From Flavobacteriaceae bacterium GF1 (GTDB lineage: Bacteria; Bacteroidota; Bacteroidia; Flavobacteriales; Flavobacteriaceae): a stretch of DNA of 64,000 bases. The notes under the pieces were generated by a model, which worked only from the letters and a program-made list of their open reading frames with translations, made no database searches and had not been told where the DNA came from. The position numbers and the translations under genes were made by a program. Every line of letters begins with the position of its first letter. Position 1 is the first letter of the stretch. The DNA lies in contig WNKP01000004.1 of NCBI GenBank assembly GCA_009797885.1, positions 248,001 through 312,000 on the forward strand, written 5' to 3'. Positions 35,279-45,103 of the stretch are shown here, piece by piece.

Positions 35279-37006
35279 ATGGTATTCCTAGTAAAGGCTT
35301 CTGTTGTGATTTTGATTTTGTGGATTTTTTACAAACTGTTGTTGCAGCAGGAAAGTTTTTTTGCCCTAAACCGTATCTATCTTATGGTGGGTTTATTGCT
35401 AGTCTTTTTACTTCCTCTTATTGCTCTTCCAGAATTGGTAAACCATCAGGGAGTCGTTAGTAATTGGCTGGAACAAACACCACTACAGGAACCCCCACAG
35501 GGTTATGTTTCTTCAGTGGAATCCGAACCGGAAAATGTGAGGTCGACCAATGATGCAATGTCCGAAGAAAATAGCCCAATCAATGTTCCGCCTGCCAATA
35601 GTAAAAGCATTGGATCTTGGCTGTTTTTAATTTACGTTTTTGGTGTGATGGTATTAACCGCACATCTACTCTTTCAATTGGCAACCGTTTTTTTTCAAGT
35701 GCGAAGAACGAATGATAAAGTGGATGATGTGAACTGCACCATAGTTAATGTGGATGATGATAATGGTCCCCGCTCCTTTTTCAAATATGTCCTTTTAAAT
35801 CCAAAGAAATACAATTCCGAAACCTACGAGCAAATACTGGAGCATGAGAAAATCCATGTAAAACTGATGCATTCCATTGACTTGCTCATCGCTGAAATTG
35901 CCATTATTATCCTTTGGTTCAACCCAATCGTATGGTTCTTCAAGAAAGAGGTTGAGAAAAATATTGAATACCAAACTGATGCACTCCTTGTAAAATCCCC
36001 AGCGGTTGAAACGGAAAAGTATCAGTTGAACCTTATTGAGATAGGTGTGGAGCGAAAGCCGCTCACCATCGTCTCGAATTACAATCAATCATTAATTAAA
36101 AAACGAATCGTCATGATGAACAAAAAGAAATCGAACACAAACAGTTATTGGAAGTATGCATTCATTGCTCCAACCCTAGTAGTAACCTTGTTGTTACTCA
36201 ATCAACCCCTTTCGGCCAAAGCGCAGGGAAAAGTGGTATCCCTTGGTGAACGTAACACTGCGGAAAGATTTGATAATGAATATGATGATGACGTTGACCG
36301 AGATCTTGCGCCGCTTTTGTATGCAGTTCGAATTGGGGATTTTGATCGGGTCAAAGAATTGATTGCGAAAGGTGCTGACGTAAATCTTGTGCAAGAGGGA
36401 GAGGGAACGGCCCTGGTTATGGCAATCAGGCAAAACAGACTTCAGATAGCCCGGTATTTATTGGAAAAGGGAGCTGATCCAAATCTAGGGACCAATAGCG
36501 ATGGCCATCCGCTATGGTTGGCCGCCCGGAATGGGGATATTGAACTGGTCGAGCTTTTGGTTTCCAAAGGGGTCGATGTAAACAAAAAATTCCCTGGGGA
36601 TGGTAGTGCTTTGATTCAAGCTTCCAAGAACGGGGACCTGGCCATGGCAAAAGCATTGGTCAGATTGAAAGCAGATATCAATATGGGAGTTCAGGGTGAT
36701 GGTAGTCCCTTGATTATGGCTTCCAAAGGTGGACATTTCGAATTAGTCGAATACTTGGTGGGATTAGGGGCAGCTGTAAACCAAGAGGTAAAGGGCGATG
36801 AAACCCCTTTGATCAACGCAAGTGAACAAGGGCATCTTGCGATAGTAAAATTTCTTATCGAAAATGGAGCGGACGTAAACAAAATATGTACTGAAAGACT
36901 TCGTGATGGCAATATTAGGGTCCGAACTGCCTTGTTGATGGCCGATAAAAAGGGACATGATTCCATTGTCAGGTACTTGAAATCCAAAGGTGCAAAGGAT
37001 AATTGA
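35279..37006 (+). CDS. BlaR1-like M56 metallopeptidase with C-terminal ankyrin repeats
   Basis: 575 residues. Transmembrane helices at about 5-22, 35-52 and 110-138; the M56 protease region has the zinc motif HEKIH (189-193) and a further membrane stretch at about 200-220; the last helix is at about 292-310. From about 344 to 575 there are seven ankyrin-type repeats (for example TALVMAIRQNRLQIARYLL, then EKGADPN). In BlaR1 the part after the last helix is the external sensor; here that position is occupied by ankyrin repeats. It is coupled to the BlaI gene and should relieve its repression on a signal. The fusion is unusual and the ligand is unknown. Confidence 0.88.
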   Translation: MVFLVKASVVILILWIFYKLLLQQESFFALNRIYLMVGLLLVFLLPLIALPELVNHQGVVSNWLEQTPLQEPPQGYVSSVESEPENVRSTNDAMSEENSPINVPPANSKSIGSWLFLIYVFGVMVLTAHLLFQLATVFFQVRRTNDKVDDVNCTIVNVDDDNGPRSFFKYVLLNPKKYNSETYEQILEHEKIHVKLMHSIDLLIAEIAIIILWFNPIVWFFKKEVEKNIEYQTDALLVKSPAVETEKYQLNLIEIGVERKPLTIVSNYNQSLIKKRIVMMNKKKSNTNSYWKYAFIAPTLVVTLLLLNQPLSAKAQGKVVSLGERNTAERFDNEYDDDVDRDLAPLLYAVRIGDFDRVKELIAKGADVNLVQEGEGTALVMAIRQNRLQIARYLLEKGADPNLGTNSDGHPLWLAARNGDIELVELLVSKGVDVNKKFPGDGSALIQASKNGDLAMAKALVRLKADINMGVQGDGSPLIMASKGGHFELVEYLVGLGAAVNQEVKGDETPLINASEQGHLAIVKFLIENGADVNKICTERLRDGNIRVRTALLMADKKGHDSIVRYLKSKGAKDN

Positions 37007-37155
37007 TCAAAAATGGAAATGATCGGATTACTGGTAATCGTTCCATTTGCGTTCCCCGTCTTCTCTTGGAAATCGCATACTTCGAAGATGTTGACCAACG
37101 GGTAAGGGTCAAAAAAGAGTAGTGTAAATTTCCAATGAATTCATTTAGTTGCCAA

Positions 37156-37192
37156 AGGGTGTCGGAAGCATTCGGCACCCTATTGTTTTTTT
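37156..37192 (+). terminator. Intrinsic terminator downstream of the M56-ankyrin gene
   Basis: AGGGTGTCG, loop GAAGCATT, CGGCACCCT (one G-T pair), followed by ATTG and a seven-T run. It is 150 bp after the stop. Confidence 0.75.
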
Positions 37193-37323
37193 GCTCAAAC
37201 GGTCAAGTAAATCCAGTGAACGATACACGTGGCCCATATGTAATTCCCAAAGTGAAAATAAAGCCGTAATTTATCAAAACTAACCTTACCAGTTCCATCA
37301 CCGGTATTTGGGATGATCAAACA

Positions 37324-37866
37324 ATGAGAGCGGTAGAAAAAAATTGGTTGGAAACAGGGTATCGATGTTTTGCCAAAGAGGGTCCGAACGGCCTTAAGGT
37401 GGAGCGATTATCCAGAGCGGTCGGAAAAAACAAATCCTCATTTTACCATTTGTTTGCCGATTTGGAAGTTTTTATGGAAAGGCTCTTGGAATTTCATTTG
37501 GGCCGGGCAAAGACCATTTCAAAAAAAGAGTCGGAGGCAAGGAACGAAAATGAATTGATAGCGATTCTCCTTGAGCACAAGACAGACCTGTTGTTCCATC
37601 GCCAATTAAGAATCCATAGGGACAATCTAAGTTTCAAAAAATACCTTGACCATATTGGCCAATTTTCAGTCCAGGGACTGCTTCCCGTTTGGAAGAACAT
37701 CATTTCCCTAACCGAGAATGGTTATTTGGCGCAGATGGTCTTTCACCTCAGTTTAGAGAATTTTTATCTTCAAATTACCGATGAAACCCTCAACGAGCCC
37801 TGGTTAAAGTCATACTTTGCCAATATTCGACAAATGGTCCTTCTTTTAAGGCAATCGAAACACTGA
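37324..37866 (+). CDS. TetR/AcrR-family transcriptional regulator
   Basis: 180 residues. The N-terminal HTH runs about residues 22-45 (LKVERLSRAVGKNKSSFYHLF), the classical TetR pattern in which GxxxSxFYxxF ends the recognition helix. The remainder is a helical ligand-binding domain without recognisable specificity. The gene is followed after 6 bp by a perfect inverted repeat that overlaps the promoter region of the next gene, so it probably represses the MBL-RsgA unit. Confidence 0.88.
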   Translation: MRAVEKNWLETGYRCFAKEGPNGLKVERLSRAVGKNKSSFYHLFADLEVFMERLLEFHLGRAKTISKKESEARNENELIAILLEHKTDLLFHRQLRIHRDNLSFKKYLDHIGQFSVQGLLPVWKNIISLTENGYLAQMVFHLSLENFYLQITDETLNEPWLKSYFANIRQMVLLLRQSKH

Positions 37867-37872
37867 CCAAAA

Positions 37873-37888
37873 TAGACGGAAACGTCTA
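37873..37888. promoter_or_regulatory. Candidate TetR operator
   Basis: TAGACG-GAAA-CGTCTA, perfect 6-bp arms. TAGAC...GTCTA is the style of many TetR-family sites. It lies 22 bp upstream of the -7 box at 37910, where a repressor would block the -33 contact. Confidence 0.65.
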
Positions 37889-37909
37889 AAATCCCGTGCC
37901 CGGCCCGCA

Positions 37910-37917
37910 TAATTTTG
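37910..37917 (+). promoter_or_regulatory. Candidate -7 element of the MBL-RsgA promoter
   Basis: TAATTTTG, a match to TAnnTTTG, 18 bp before the start codon at 37936. The TetR-type palindrome occupies the upstream promoter half. Confidence 0.55.
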
Positions 37918-37935
37918 TAAAAAAGATAAACTCGA

Positions 37936-38778
37936 ATGAAGCCGGACAGATTGTATTTTCCAATACTCTATTTGGCCTTGTCAATTAACCTGGGCTGTAC
38001 GATGGTTAAAGTAACAATAAGCGAAAAGAGGAATCCCATACCGCAACAAGTAGCCGTTGGAGAAAATACCACCTTAACGACCTGGGGTGCCATTAAAGTG
38101 AACAAAGCCCACTTCTTCCCTTCAAGTTTTCAATTGAAAACGGATAATACGATTATTTACATCGACCCCGTGGAGGTAGCGAATGCGGAACCGGCCGATT
38201 TTATTTTGTTGACCCATGGGCACCCGGACCATTTTTCCATCAAGGACATCAAAAACCTTCTTAAAAGCGGAACGGTCATTGTTTGCCCAAAAGGGGTATC
38301 AAAAAAACTAAAAAATATCACCGATAAAATACATGAGGTAAGACCAAAAGAGCAGTTAATCCTTGAAGGCATCCATATTGAGACGACCTGGGCATACAAT
38401 ACGAAATCCGTTTTTTTATGGATTAGGGCACACCCCAGGGCAAAAGAGAATGTGGGTTATGTCCTTACCTTGAAAAATGGAACAAAAGTATACCATGCCG
38501 GCGATACCGATTATATTCCGGAAATGAGGGAAATAAGGGATGTTGATGTTGCTTTAGTACCGATAGGAGGTGATAACCTAACAATGAACGGGGAAGAGGC
38601 AGCTAAGATCATTAATGAAATCAAGCCTGGAATTGTTATTCCAATGCACTATGAAATCAAAAATCGAAATGAATTGAAACGGTTTGAAACTTTGGTCAAC
38701 GGGAAAATTAAAATGATCAAATTGGATCGTGAAAATCAACTTAAGAAAAATGACGATGGAAGATTTGGGCTATACTAA
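37936..38778 (+). CDS. MBL-fold metallo-hydrolase lipoprotein (UlaG/UPF0173-like)
   Basis: 280 residues. Lipobox INLGCT with Cys21 after a hydrophobic start, so probably an anchored lipoprotein. The metallo-beta-lactamase motif THGHPDH gives H94, H96, D98 and H99; later AGDTD supplies the bridging aspartate and PMHYE the last histidine. Family members hydrolyse small esters, lactones or phosphodiesters; the substrate is unknown. Its 3' end overlaps the rsgA-like gene by about 29 bp, implying co-translation. Possible control by the TetR protein upstream. Confidence 0.88.
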   Translation: MKPDRLYFPILYLALSINLGCTMVKVTISEKRNPIPQQVAVGENTTLTTWGAIKVNKAHFFPSSFQLKTDNTIIYIDPVEVANAEPADFILLTHGHPDHFSIKDIKNLLKSGTVIVCPKGVSKKLKNITDKIHEVRPKEQLILEGIHIETTWAYNTKSVFLWIRAHPRAKENVGYVLTLKNGTKVYHAGDTDYIPEMREIRDVDVALVPIGGDNLTMNGEEAAKIINEIKPGIVIPMHYEIKNRNELKRFETLVNGKIKMIKLDRENQLKKNDDGRFGLY

Positions 38779-39814
38779 ACATTTCGAGACACTAAGGATA
38801 AAAAACAACCTTGGGGACTTCGGAATCGGAAGGGTCGTGGCCGAACACAAGGAAAGATATATTGTGAAGAACGGAAAAGGCGAATTTGAGGCCGTTATCA
38901 CGGGAAATTTAAGGTTTTCAGCCAATAACCGTGAAGATTTTCCCGCTGTAGGGGATTGGGTTGCGCTTATAGACCATGATTCCGATTTTGTGATCATCCA
39001 TAGCGTTTTCCCCAGATTATCGACCCTGGCACGTCAAGCCGTTGGAAAGTTTGGGGAACGCCAAGTAATCGCAACAAATATTGATTATGCCCTTATTCTA
39101 CAAGCCGTGGATAGGGATTTTAACATCAACCGCATAGAACGGTATTTGACCCTTTGCAATTCCTCCGGAATAAAAGCAATCATCCTTCTCAACAAAATAG
39201 ATTTGATTGCCCAAAAAAGTTTGGAAAGGTTGATCGGCGCCATACAAGAAAGGATAGATCAAGTGCCGATCATTCCAATAAGCAATATATCGCAAGAAGG
39301 AATTGCAGTTCTGAACACCTACTTGCAAAAAGGCAAAACCTTTTGTTTATTGGGTTCATCCGGAGTGGGTAAGTCCTCGCTCATCAATATCCTGGTTGGC
39401 GAAGAAGTGATGATCACGGGGGAAATCAGTAGCAGTATTGACCGGGGAAGACATATTACCACCCATCGGGAACTATTGGTTACCGAAAAAGGCATTTTCA
39501 TTGACAATCCAGGGATGCGGGAAGTTGGAATCGCAGACTCCTCCCATGGATTGGAAGTTACGTTTGAAACCATAACCGTACTATCCAAAAATTGCAGGTT
39601 CAACGACTGTTCGCATACTACGGAAATCGGGTGTGCCATAACCGCGGCCGTTGAAAATGGAGAAATTGATAAAACGTCCTACGAAAACTATTTGAAAATG
39701 GAACGGGAAAAAGACCACTTTGAATCCACTCTGGCCGAAAGACGAAAGAAGGAAAAGGATTTTGGTAAGATGATAAAGAATTATAAAAAAGACAGAAAAC
39801 TGAAGAAATACTGA
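38750..39814 (+). CDS. rsgA: RsgA-type circularly permuted ribosome-associated GTPase
   Basis: 354 residues from ATG 38750 (MTMEDLGYTKHF, the usual beginning of this subtype); an upstream GTG at 38729 is also open. It has an N-terminal OB-fold, then the GTPase motifs in permuted order: NKID (G4), GSSGVGKSSL (G1), DNPGMRE (G3). A zinc-binding tail has C..NDCSH...GC. RsgA acts late in 30S subunit maturation. This longer subtype often occurs beside a housekeeping RsgA (general knowledge; not checkable here). Being in an operon with an MBL lipoprotein and near a TetR gene is atypical for a housekeeping factor. Confidence 0.92.
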   Translation: MTMEDLGYTKHFETLRIKNNLGDFGIGRVVAEHKERYIVKNGKGEFEAVITGNLRFSANNREDFPAVGDWVALIDHDSDFVIIHSVFPRLSTLARQAVGKFGERQVIATNIDYALILQAVDRDFNINRIERYLTLCNSSGIKAIILLNKIDLIAQKSLERLIGAIQERIDQVPIIPISNISQEGIAVLNTYLQKGKTFCLLGSSGVGKSSLINILVGEEVMITGEISSSIDRGRHITTHRELLVTEKGIFIDNPGMREVGIADSSHGLEVTFETITVLSKNCRFNDCSHTTEIGCAITAAVENGEIDKTSYENYLKMEREKDHFESTLAERRKKEKDFGKMIKNYKKDRKLKKY

Positions 39815-39988
39815 ATATGGCAATGTGATCGTATTCATCTGCTATTGATTATACGCGTGGAAATGGCATTACTTCCTTGAAGGATATTTGGGGGCATACC
39901 CTTGGACTGCAAACGAATATAATCACAATGCAAGACCATAGGCACGCTCTCGATTGCCATCAATTTCGACTGGACTACCCCATATAAC

Positions 39989-40405
39989 CTATTCTTTCCT
40001 TAGCTCATATGTGTACAATCCGATATCGTTTTTACTGGCGGAAATAGTCAACCGGTCATCATTGATGGAATAATCGTATTCCCCATTTAAAATTAGGTTC
40101 CAGTCAAAATGGGCCAGCCAAATGTTGGTATCGGAAAAAATAATTTTAGAATTCTCCATTTGATACGTTCCATTTCCACCTGCCGGATAAAAATCATTAG
40201 CATTTCCATCTCCGCTGCTACTATACGTATTGGGTTCGGAAAAAAGAACCGTCACGGAGTTGGTATGTATTGTTCCATCGGCGTATTCCACGGTAAATGT
40301 TCCCGAGTAGTTTCCATTCAAATTTTGGGTCAAACCATCGTCGTTATCACAGGAGCCCATTCCGATCAAAATGACTGCCCCAATCATTAGTTTTTTCATC
40401 ATCAT
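39989..40405 (-). CDS. Small lipoprotein, lipocalin-like
   Basis: 138 residues. Lipobox IGMGSCDNDDG with Cys at about 19; then LNGNYSGTFTVEYADGTIH and further beta strands to LYTYELRKE, the layout of small beta-barrel lipoproteins of Bacteroidota. Three consecutive ATG codons at the start leave the exact start open by up to two residues. Stand-alone; function unknown. Confidence 0.75.
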   Translation of the reverse strand: MMMKKLMIGAVILIGMGSCDNDDGLTQNLNGNYSGTFTVEYADGTIHTNSVTVLFSEPNTYSSSGDGNANDFYPAGGNGTYQMENSKIIFSDTNIWLAHFDWNLILNGEYDYSINDDRLTISASKNDIGLYTYELRKE

Positions 40406-40616
40406 TTTGTTTTAAAAAAAGATGGATCAATGCGCATTTGGTTGCTTCAAATTGTCCGCAGCGATCTTCGTTATACCTAACCTAATGCAAAGCTTTAAGT
40501 TACTTTGCCATCTCTTCACGGATTGCCTTATTTGGTTTAATATGGGATATAACCATGTAAGACAGTTTTCATTTCTCCATTTTTTCTTTTTTGGCTCATG
40601 AATGACCGGTTGATGT

Positions 40617-42968
40617 TTATTCATCCCTAAGACCAATAATTGGATTATTTTGTGCAGCCTTAATTGCTTGACTACCTACCGTCAATATGGCTACGGACAG
40701 TGCCGTAAGTCCGGCCATTAAAAAATACCAGATATGTAACGGAATTCGGTAGGCAAAACTGGAAAGCCAATTGTTCACTAAGAGATAGGCAACGGGAAGG
40801 GCTATTATTACTGAAATCAATACGGGTTTGGCAAACTCGCTGGACAGCATAAAAGCAATTTGGGAAGAGCTTTGACCAAGGACCTTTCTAATACTGATTT
40901 CTTTGCTTCTCCTTTCAGCATTAAAGGTAGCCAGCCCGAAAAGTCCCAAACAAGAAATCAATATAGCCAGTCCCGCAAAATATTTGGCAAGGATGGAAAC
41001 CTGTTGTTCTGCAGCATATTGCGCCGCGTATGTCCGGTCAAGAAACCTGTATTCGAAATCACCTTTGGAACTATACCGTCCATAAAAATCCCGAAGATTG
41101 TCCAAAGCAATTTTTTCCTTTCCTGCTTGAATCCTGACCATTACGGTGCGTGTCCATTCTGGACGCAACACGAAGAAAAGGGGTTTGATTTCCTCATGAA
41201 GCGATGCAAAATGAAAATCTTCCGTGACACCTACAATTTCAAAATCCGTATTTTCCAAAGAGACCTTTTTACCAATAGGATTTTTAAGTCCCATCGCTTC
41301 GATGGCCGTTCGATTAAAGACAATTTTAGACTCCTCGGCCCCGTATTCCCTGGAAAAGGGTCTTCCTTGAACCATGTCAATATCAAAAATCTCTATCATA
41401 TTATAATTTACGGGACGTATCTGGAATACCTCTTGTTGATCGGGCATCTTTCCCGGCCATTCCAGTCGCGTAGTCGTATTGTTCCCACCGACAATATTAG
41501 TGGAAATGCTACTGGACGATCTCACTCCTTCAAGCTGTCCCAGTGCCGATAGGAAAGTATCAAGGTTTTGCCTTATTTTTCCATCGATATCAAAATATAC
41601 GATGTTATCCTTGTTGTATCCCAAGTTTTTGTTCTGGGTATATTCCAGTTGTTTGTATATAATAAAAACAAAAAGGATCAAAACCGTGGAAAGCACAAAT
41701 TGAAAGATGACCAGGCTCCTACGGGCAAATACTTCTTTGGAAGACGTATTCAACTTCCCTTTCAGTGTTGCAATTGTATTGAGCCCCGAGAGATAAAATG
41801 CCGGATAACTGCCAGCCAAAAGACTTGTGACCAATAGAATGGCACCAAAGACCCATAGGTATTCCGATGTAAAGACCAGCTCCATTTCCTTTGCCGTAAG
41901 TGCATTGAATTGGGGCAACAACAAAGCTACCATCAATACAGCAAATACAGTGGACAGTAGTGTCATCATCAGGGATTCCGTCAGGTATTGGGACATCAAC
42001 ACATTGCGTTTTGACCCCATGGCCTTTTTTATCCCTATTTCCTTTAACCTTCGGGAAGCGTTGGCCGTAGAAAGGTTCATAAAATTGATACACGCGATGG
42101 TCAAAATCAAAAAGGCAATTAAGGAAAAAAGGCGAACGTAGGTGATTCTCCCCGATTTTTCCACCCTGTCCCGAAATTTGTCATGGAGATAGTTGTCGGA
42201 GAACAATCGTGTGGAAAGGAGTCTGCCATCGGCATCGGTCTTTGTACCGATAAAACCTTCAATCTTGGAATTGAAATTGGTAATATCGCTACCTTCCTTT
42301 AGCACAAGGTAAACGCTGACAGTGTTATAATCCCAATTCAAAGTATTGGGACTTATCTCCTTAAAATGGTCAAATGGCAAAACAAAATCGAATTGGATGG
42401 AGGAATTGACAGGTACCTTTTTTAGCACTCCCGAAACCGTGAACAGCTTGTCACCAAAAAGCTTCACAGATTTTCCAAGGGCATTTTCCGTGCCTGTGAA
42501 AAGGCGTTTGGCCAAAACCTCCGATACCACAATTGAGTTTCTATTTGAAAGTATGTTCCTTTTGTTCCCCTGAACAAGTGGAAAGGAGAATACATCAAAA
42601 AACTCCTTATCGGTAAAGAGTCCGTTAGCTTTAAGGTTGTTTTTTTCAAATGAAAGTACCATTTCGTCGGTTTCCCTGACGCTTGTGCTGTGCTCGACCT
42701 CTGGGAATTCTTGTTTTATGGTTTCGGCCAATAGTCCTGCCGTACTTGGGTTCTGGACCCGGCGACCATCAATTTCAGGGGTTTCAACAATCTGATATAA
42801 CCTTTTATCATTCTTGTGGAATTTATCCACCTTGAGTTCATCAAAGACCCAAAGGGCTATCAAGATTACGCAGGCAAGACCTGTTGAAAGTCCAATGACA
42901 TTGATGAAGAAAATACTTTTGTTCTTTTTTATGGTCCTAAAGAATAACAGGAGATTGTGCCTTACCAT
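40617..42968 (-). CDS. FtsX/MacB-type ABC transporter permease (8 TM), second copy
   Basis: 783 residues from ATG 42968 (MVRHNLLLFFRTIKKNKS), the typical start; a longer frame to 43055 exists but lacks support. It has the same architecture as the permease at 31988-34390, with the first FtsX domain near SRRLKEIGIKKAMGSKRN and the second near RSKEISIRKVLGQSSSQI, and ends KAAQNNPIIGLRDE. Sequences differ widely, so this is not a recent duplication. No ATPase gene is nearby. Confidence 0.9.
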   Translation of the reverse strand: MVRHNLLLFFRTIKKNKSIFFINVIGLSTGLACVILIALWVFDELKVDKFHKNDKRLYQIVETPEIDGRRVQNPSTAGLLAETIKQEFPEVEHSTSVRETDEMVLSFEKNNLKANGLFTDKEFFDVFSFPLVQGNKRNILSNRNSIVVSEVLAKRLFTGTENALGKSVKLFGDKLFTVSGVLKKVPVNSSIQFDFVLPFDHFKEISPNTLNWDYNTVSVYLVLKEGSDITNFNSKIEGFIGTKTDADGRLLSTRLFSDNYLHDKFRDRVEKSGRITYVRLFSLIAFLILTIACINFMNLSTANASRRLKEIGIKKAMGSKRNVLMSQYLTESLMMTLLSTVFAVLMVALLLPQFNALTAKEMELVFTSEYLWVFGAILLVTSLLAGSYPAFYLSGLNTIATLKGKLNTSSKEVFARRSLVIFQFVLSTVLILFVFIIYKQLEYTQNKNLGYNKDNIVYFDIDGKIRQNLDTFLSALGQLEGVRSSSSISTNIVGGNNTTTRLEWPGKMPDQQEVFQIRPVNYNMIEIFDIDMVQGRPFSREYGAEESKIVFNRTAIEAMGLKNPIGKKVSLENTDFEIVGVTEDFHFASLHEEIKPLFFVLRPEWTRTVMVRIQAGKEKIALDNLRDFYGRYSSKGDFEYRFLDRTYAAQYAAEQQVSILAKYFAGLAILISCLGLFGLATFNAERRSKEISIRKVLGQSSSQIAFMLSSEFAKPVLISVIIALPVAYLLVNNWLSSFAYRIPLHIWYFLMAGLTALSVAILTVGSQAIKAAQNNPIIGLRDE

Positions 42969-43313
42969 GACCCCGATGATTTTAATTGATTCTACTAGCT
43001 TGATAAACGGTAATGGACGGTGCTCATTTAATACAACAGTCCATAGTAATGCCAAAAAATCCCCGAAGATTGTGCCAAAAACATAAGATTTTGAAAGTCA
43101 GTATTCTACAGATAAATACCTTTACATAAAACAGGTGAAACGTAAAATATTTAGACATGAAAATGTCAAAAATATTGACACCTTCAAGAAAGATGGAAAT
43201 GGTTCCTTCAGATAAAATCCATCATTCCCATGTATTGTATGAGTGAAACAACTACCGGGAATTCCATTTACCCGTGATCCCCCGTTCTAGTTGGTGATTT
43301 TTGGAACTTCGAC

Positions 43314-45101
43314 TTAGTCCACCCTAAACTGCTTTTTTATGGAAACCGGCTCCCCTAAAAAGGTAAATCCTTCCAATACTACTTCGTACGTACCCGGCAC
43401 ATCAGAGGTAAAAAGTTCAACGGTTTCCGTCATGGTCTCCAGCTCAATTTTTGGAAGCCAGAGCAACTGATGCCTATAATCCGGTATCTTTTTTAAACCC
43501 AGCCTGTTTTCTGAGGTATATACCTGTTTAAAATAGTTTTTATTCGTCAAAGGTTTTAATAGGGTTACCTCCCGTGCATATGGGGCACGTACCATTCGAT
43601 CATCGTTTTCAAAGGTTTCCACGTCAAGTATGCCTTGAAATATGCGTCCCCCGATCATGTAGAGGTCTTTTGTTATGCTTATGGTCTTTATGTTTCTGGC
43701 ATCGTATTGAATTAGCTTTTCAAAATCTTGGAGCACATGGCCATCAACAATAACAAGGGGTTGGTATCCAATGTCATAGGAACTGGAATTTTTGGCTCCC
43801 ATCCTTAAGGTAGGTTGCCCGGATTTGTCCTTGGTGACCCAAATATTACTTACGATTTCCACTATGGTTTCCTTGAATGTTGGAAATCTAGTGTAGTCGT
43901 CCAGGTGGTATACTGTTGCCTTTGTTCCATAAAAGGGAGTCCCCTTTTTGGCTGTTTTGACCGTATCCGGCTTTGCACTGAAATACGCATTTTCAACTTG
44001 ATTATGAATACTCCGCTCCAAAATCAATTTTTCCATTTCTGGGTGCAACGCGAACTTTTTAAACGTGAAATGGCCGTAGTTTGGATACAATTTCCCTTTT
44101 AGCGTTATCGTATAGTTTTCCCTTTCATGTCCCAAAACCTGAAATACAGCGGTATCACTTGTGTATTGATTGTTCAAGGAGAAGCTAAAATCACCTTTTT
44201 CATTGGTGGTCAACACTTTTAGATCATATTCCTCCCCGGCCATCGAAAACAAAACCTTTTGATCATCCAGTGACAAAAGTGGTTTGTCCGTGCTGATGGT
44301 TCCGGAAAACAGATCTCCCCTCATTTCCGGTAGGATATTTTTTGGGGACAACACTTCCTGGGAGCCCCGATCAAGTTCTTCTTTGAAGCCTATGGAGTTT
44401 GCCCTTTCAAGATGATAAAGACTATCATATCTCCTTACGGAAATAGAAAAACGGCCAAAGGAGGACTCATCGCCCATACTCCGCAAAACCATGGTGACCT
44501 TTTCCCTTTTTGACATGGTATCCTTTGCCAGGTCCAATGTTACTTTACTGCCGTTTTTACTTGATACGGACTGACTTTTCTGTTCCCCTTCCATTTGTAT
44601 TGACGGGGTATTTCCGGTTGCTCCACTGGCATCTTGATCGGCAAGAAAAGGCTTTTGTACATTGGTATACGGGTTGAGAATGCTAACATCGCCCTGAAAA
44701 AAGGAGGCTTCGCCCCAATTCATCATCCATTGCGTGTATCCAATAAGCTTATAATTTCCAGAGGGCACGGATACGGGGATAAAGAAATCCCCTTGACCAC
44801 TTCCATTCTCCAAACCTATCTTTTGTCTAAATATTACCGTACCGTTCTCCCCAATCAGTTCCACATAGGCTATTTTACTGATATCACTCGCTTTACCGGT
44901 TTTCTTGTTCTGGCAATACACACTGTAGTACAAATATTCCCCAACAAAAAGTAAGGAAGCGTTATAATGGATAAATACACCCTCTTTCCCTATTTGGGAA
45001 TACATTGAGGTATCGTCATTGTGCGTTTCATACTGTCCGTAGTGACTACAGCAAAACAGAAAAGCGACCCATATAATTATTTTATTTTTAAACATATCCA
45101 T
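43314..45101 (-). CDS. Secreted MG2-like protein with degenerate TonB-plug-like segment
   Basis: 595 residues with a signal peptide (about 1-22). Residues about 40-150 resemble an alpha-2-macroglobulin MG2-like domain (VFIHYNASLLFVGEYLYYSVY ... SGNYKLIGYTQWMMN, in pieces). Around 440-500 a stretch PLVIVDGHVLQDFEKLI with following ISITKDLYMIGGRIFQGILD looks like a reduced TonB-receptor plug. It has no barrel and so should be periplasmic. Last gene of the TonB-receptor operon (2-bp gap). Role unknown; perhaps it aids substrate delivery or receptor assembly. Confidence 0.75.
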   Translation of the reverse strand: MDMFKNKIIIWVAFLFCCSHYGQYETHNDDTSMYSQIGKEGVFIHYNASLLFVGEYLYYSVYCQNKKTGKASDISKIAYVELIGENGTVIFRQKIGLENGSGQGDFFIPVSVPSGNYKLIGYTQWMMNWGEASFFQGDVSILNPYTNVQKPFLADQDASGATGNTPSIQMEGEQKSQSVSSKNGSKVTLDLAKDTMSKREKVTMVLRSMGDESSFGRFSISVRRYDSLYHLERANSIGFKEELDRGSQEVLSPKNILPEMRGDLFSGTISTDKPLLSLDDQKVLFSMAGEEYDLKVLTTNEKGDFSFSLNNQYTSDTAVFQVLGHERENYTITLKGKLYPNYGHFTFKKFALHPEMEKLILERSIHNQVENAYFSAKPDTVKTAKKGTPFYGTKATVYHLDDYTRFPTFKETIVEIVSNIWVTKDKSGQPTLRMGAKNSSSYDIGYQPLVIVDGHVLQDFEKLIQYDARNIKTISITKDLYMIGGRIFQGILDVETFENDDRMVRAPYAREVTLLKPLTNKNYFKQVYTSENRLGLKKIPDYRHQLLWLPKIELETMTETVELFTSDVPGTYEVVLEGFTFLGEPVSIKKQFRVD

Positions 45102-45103
45102 AA

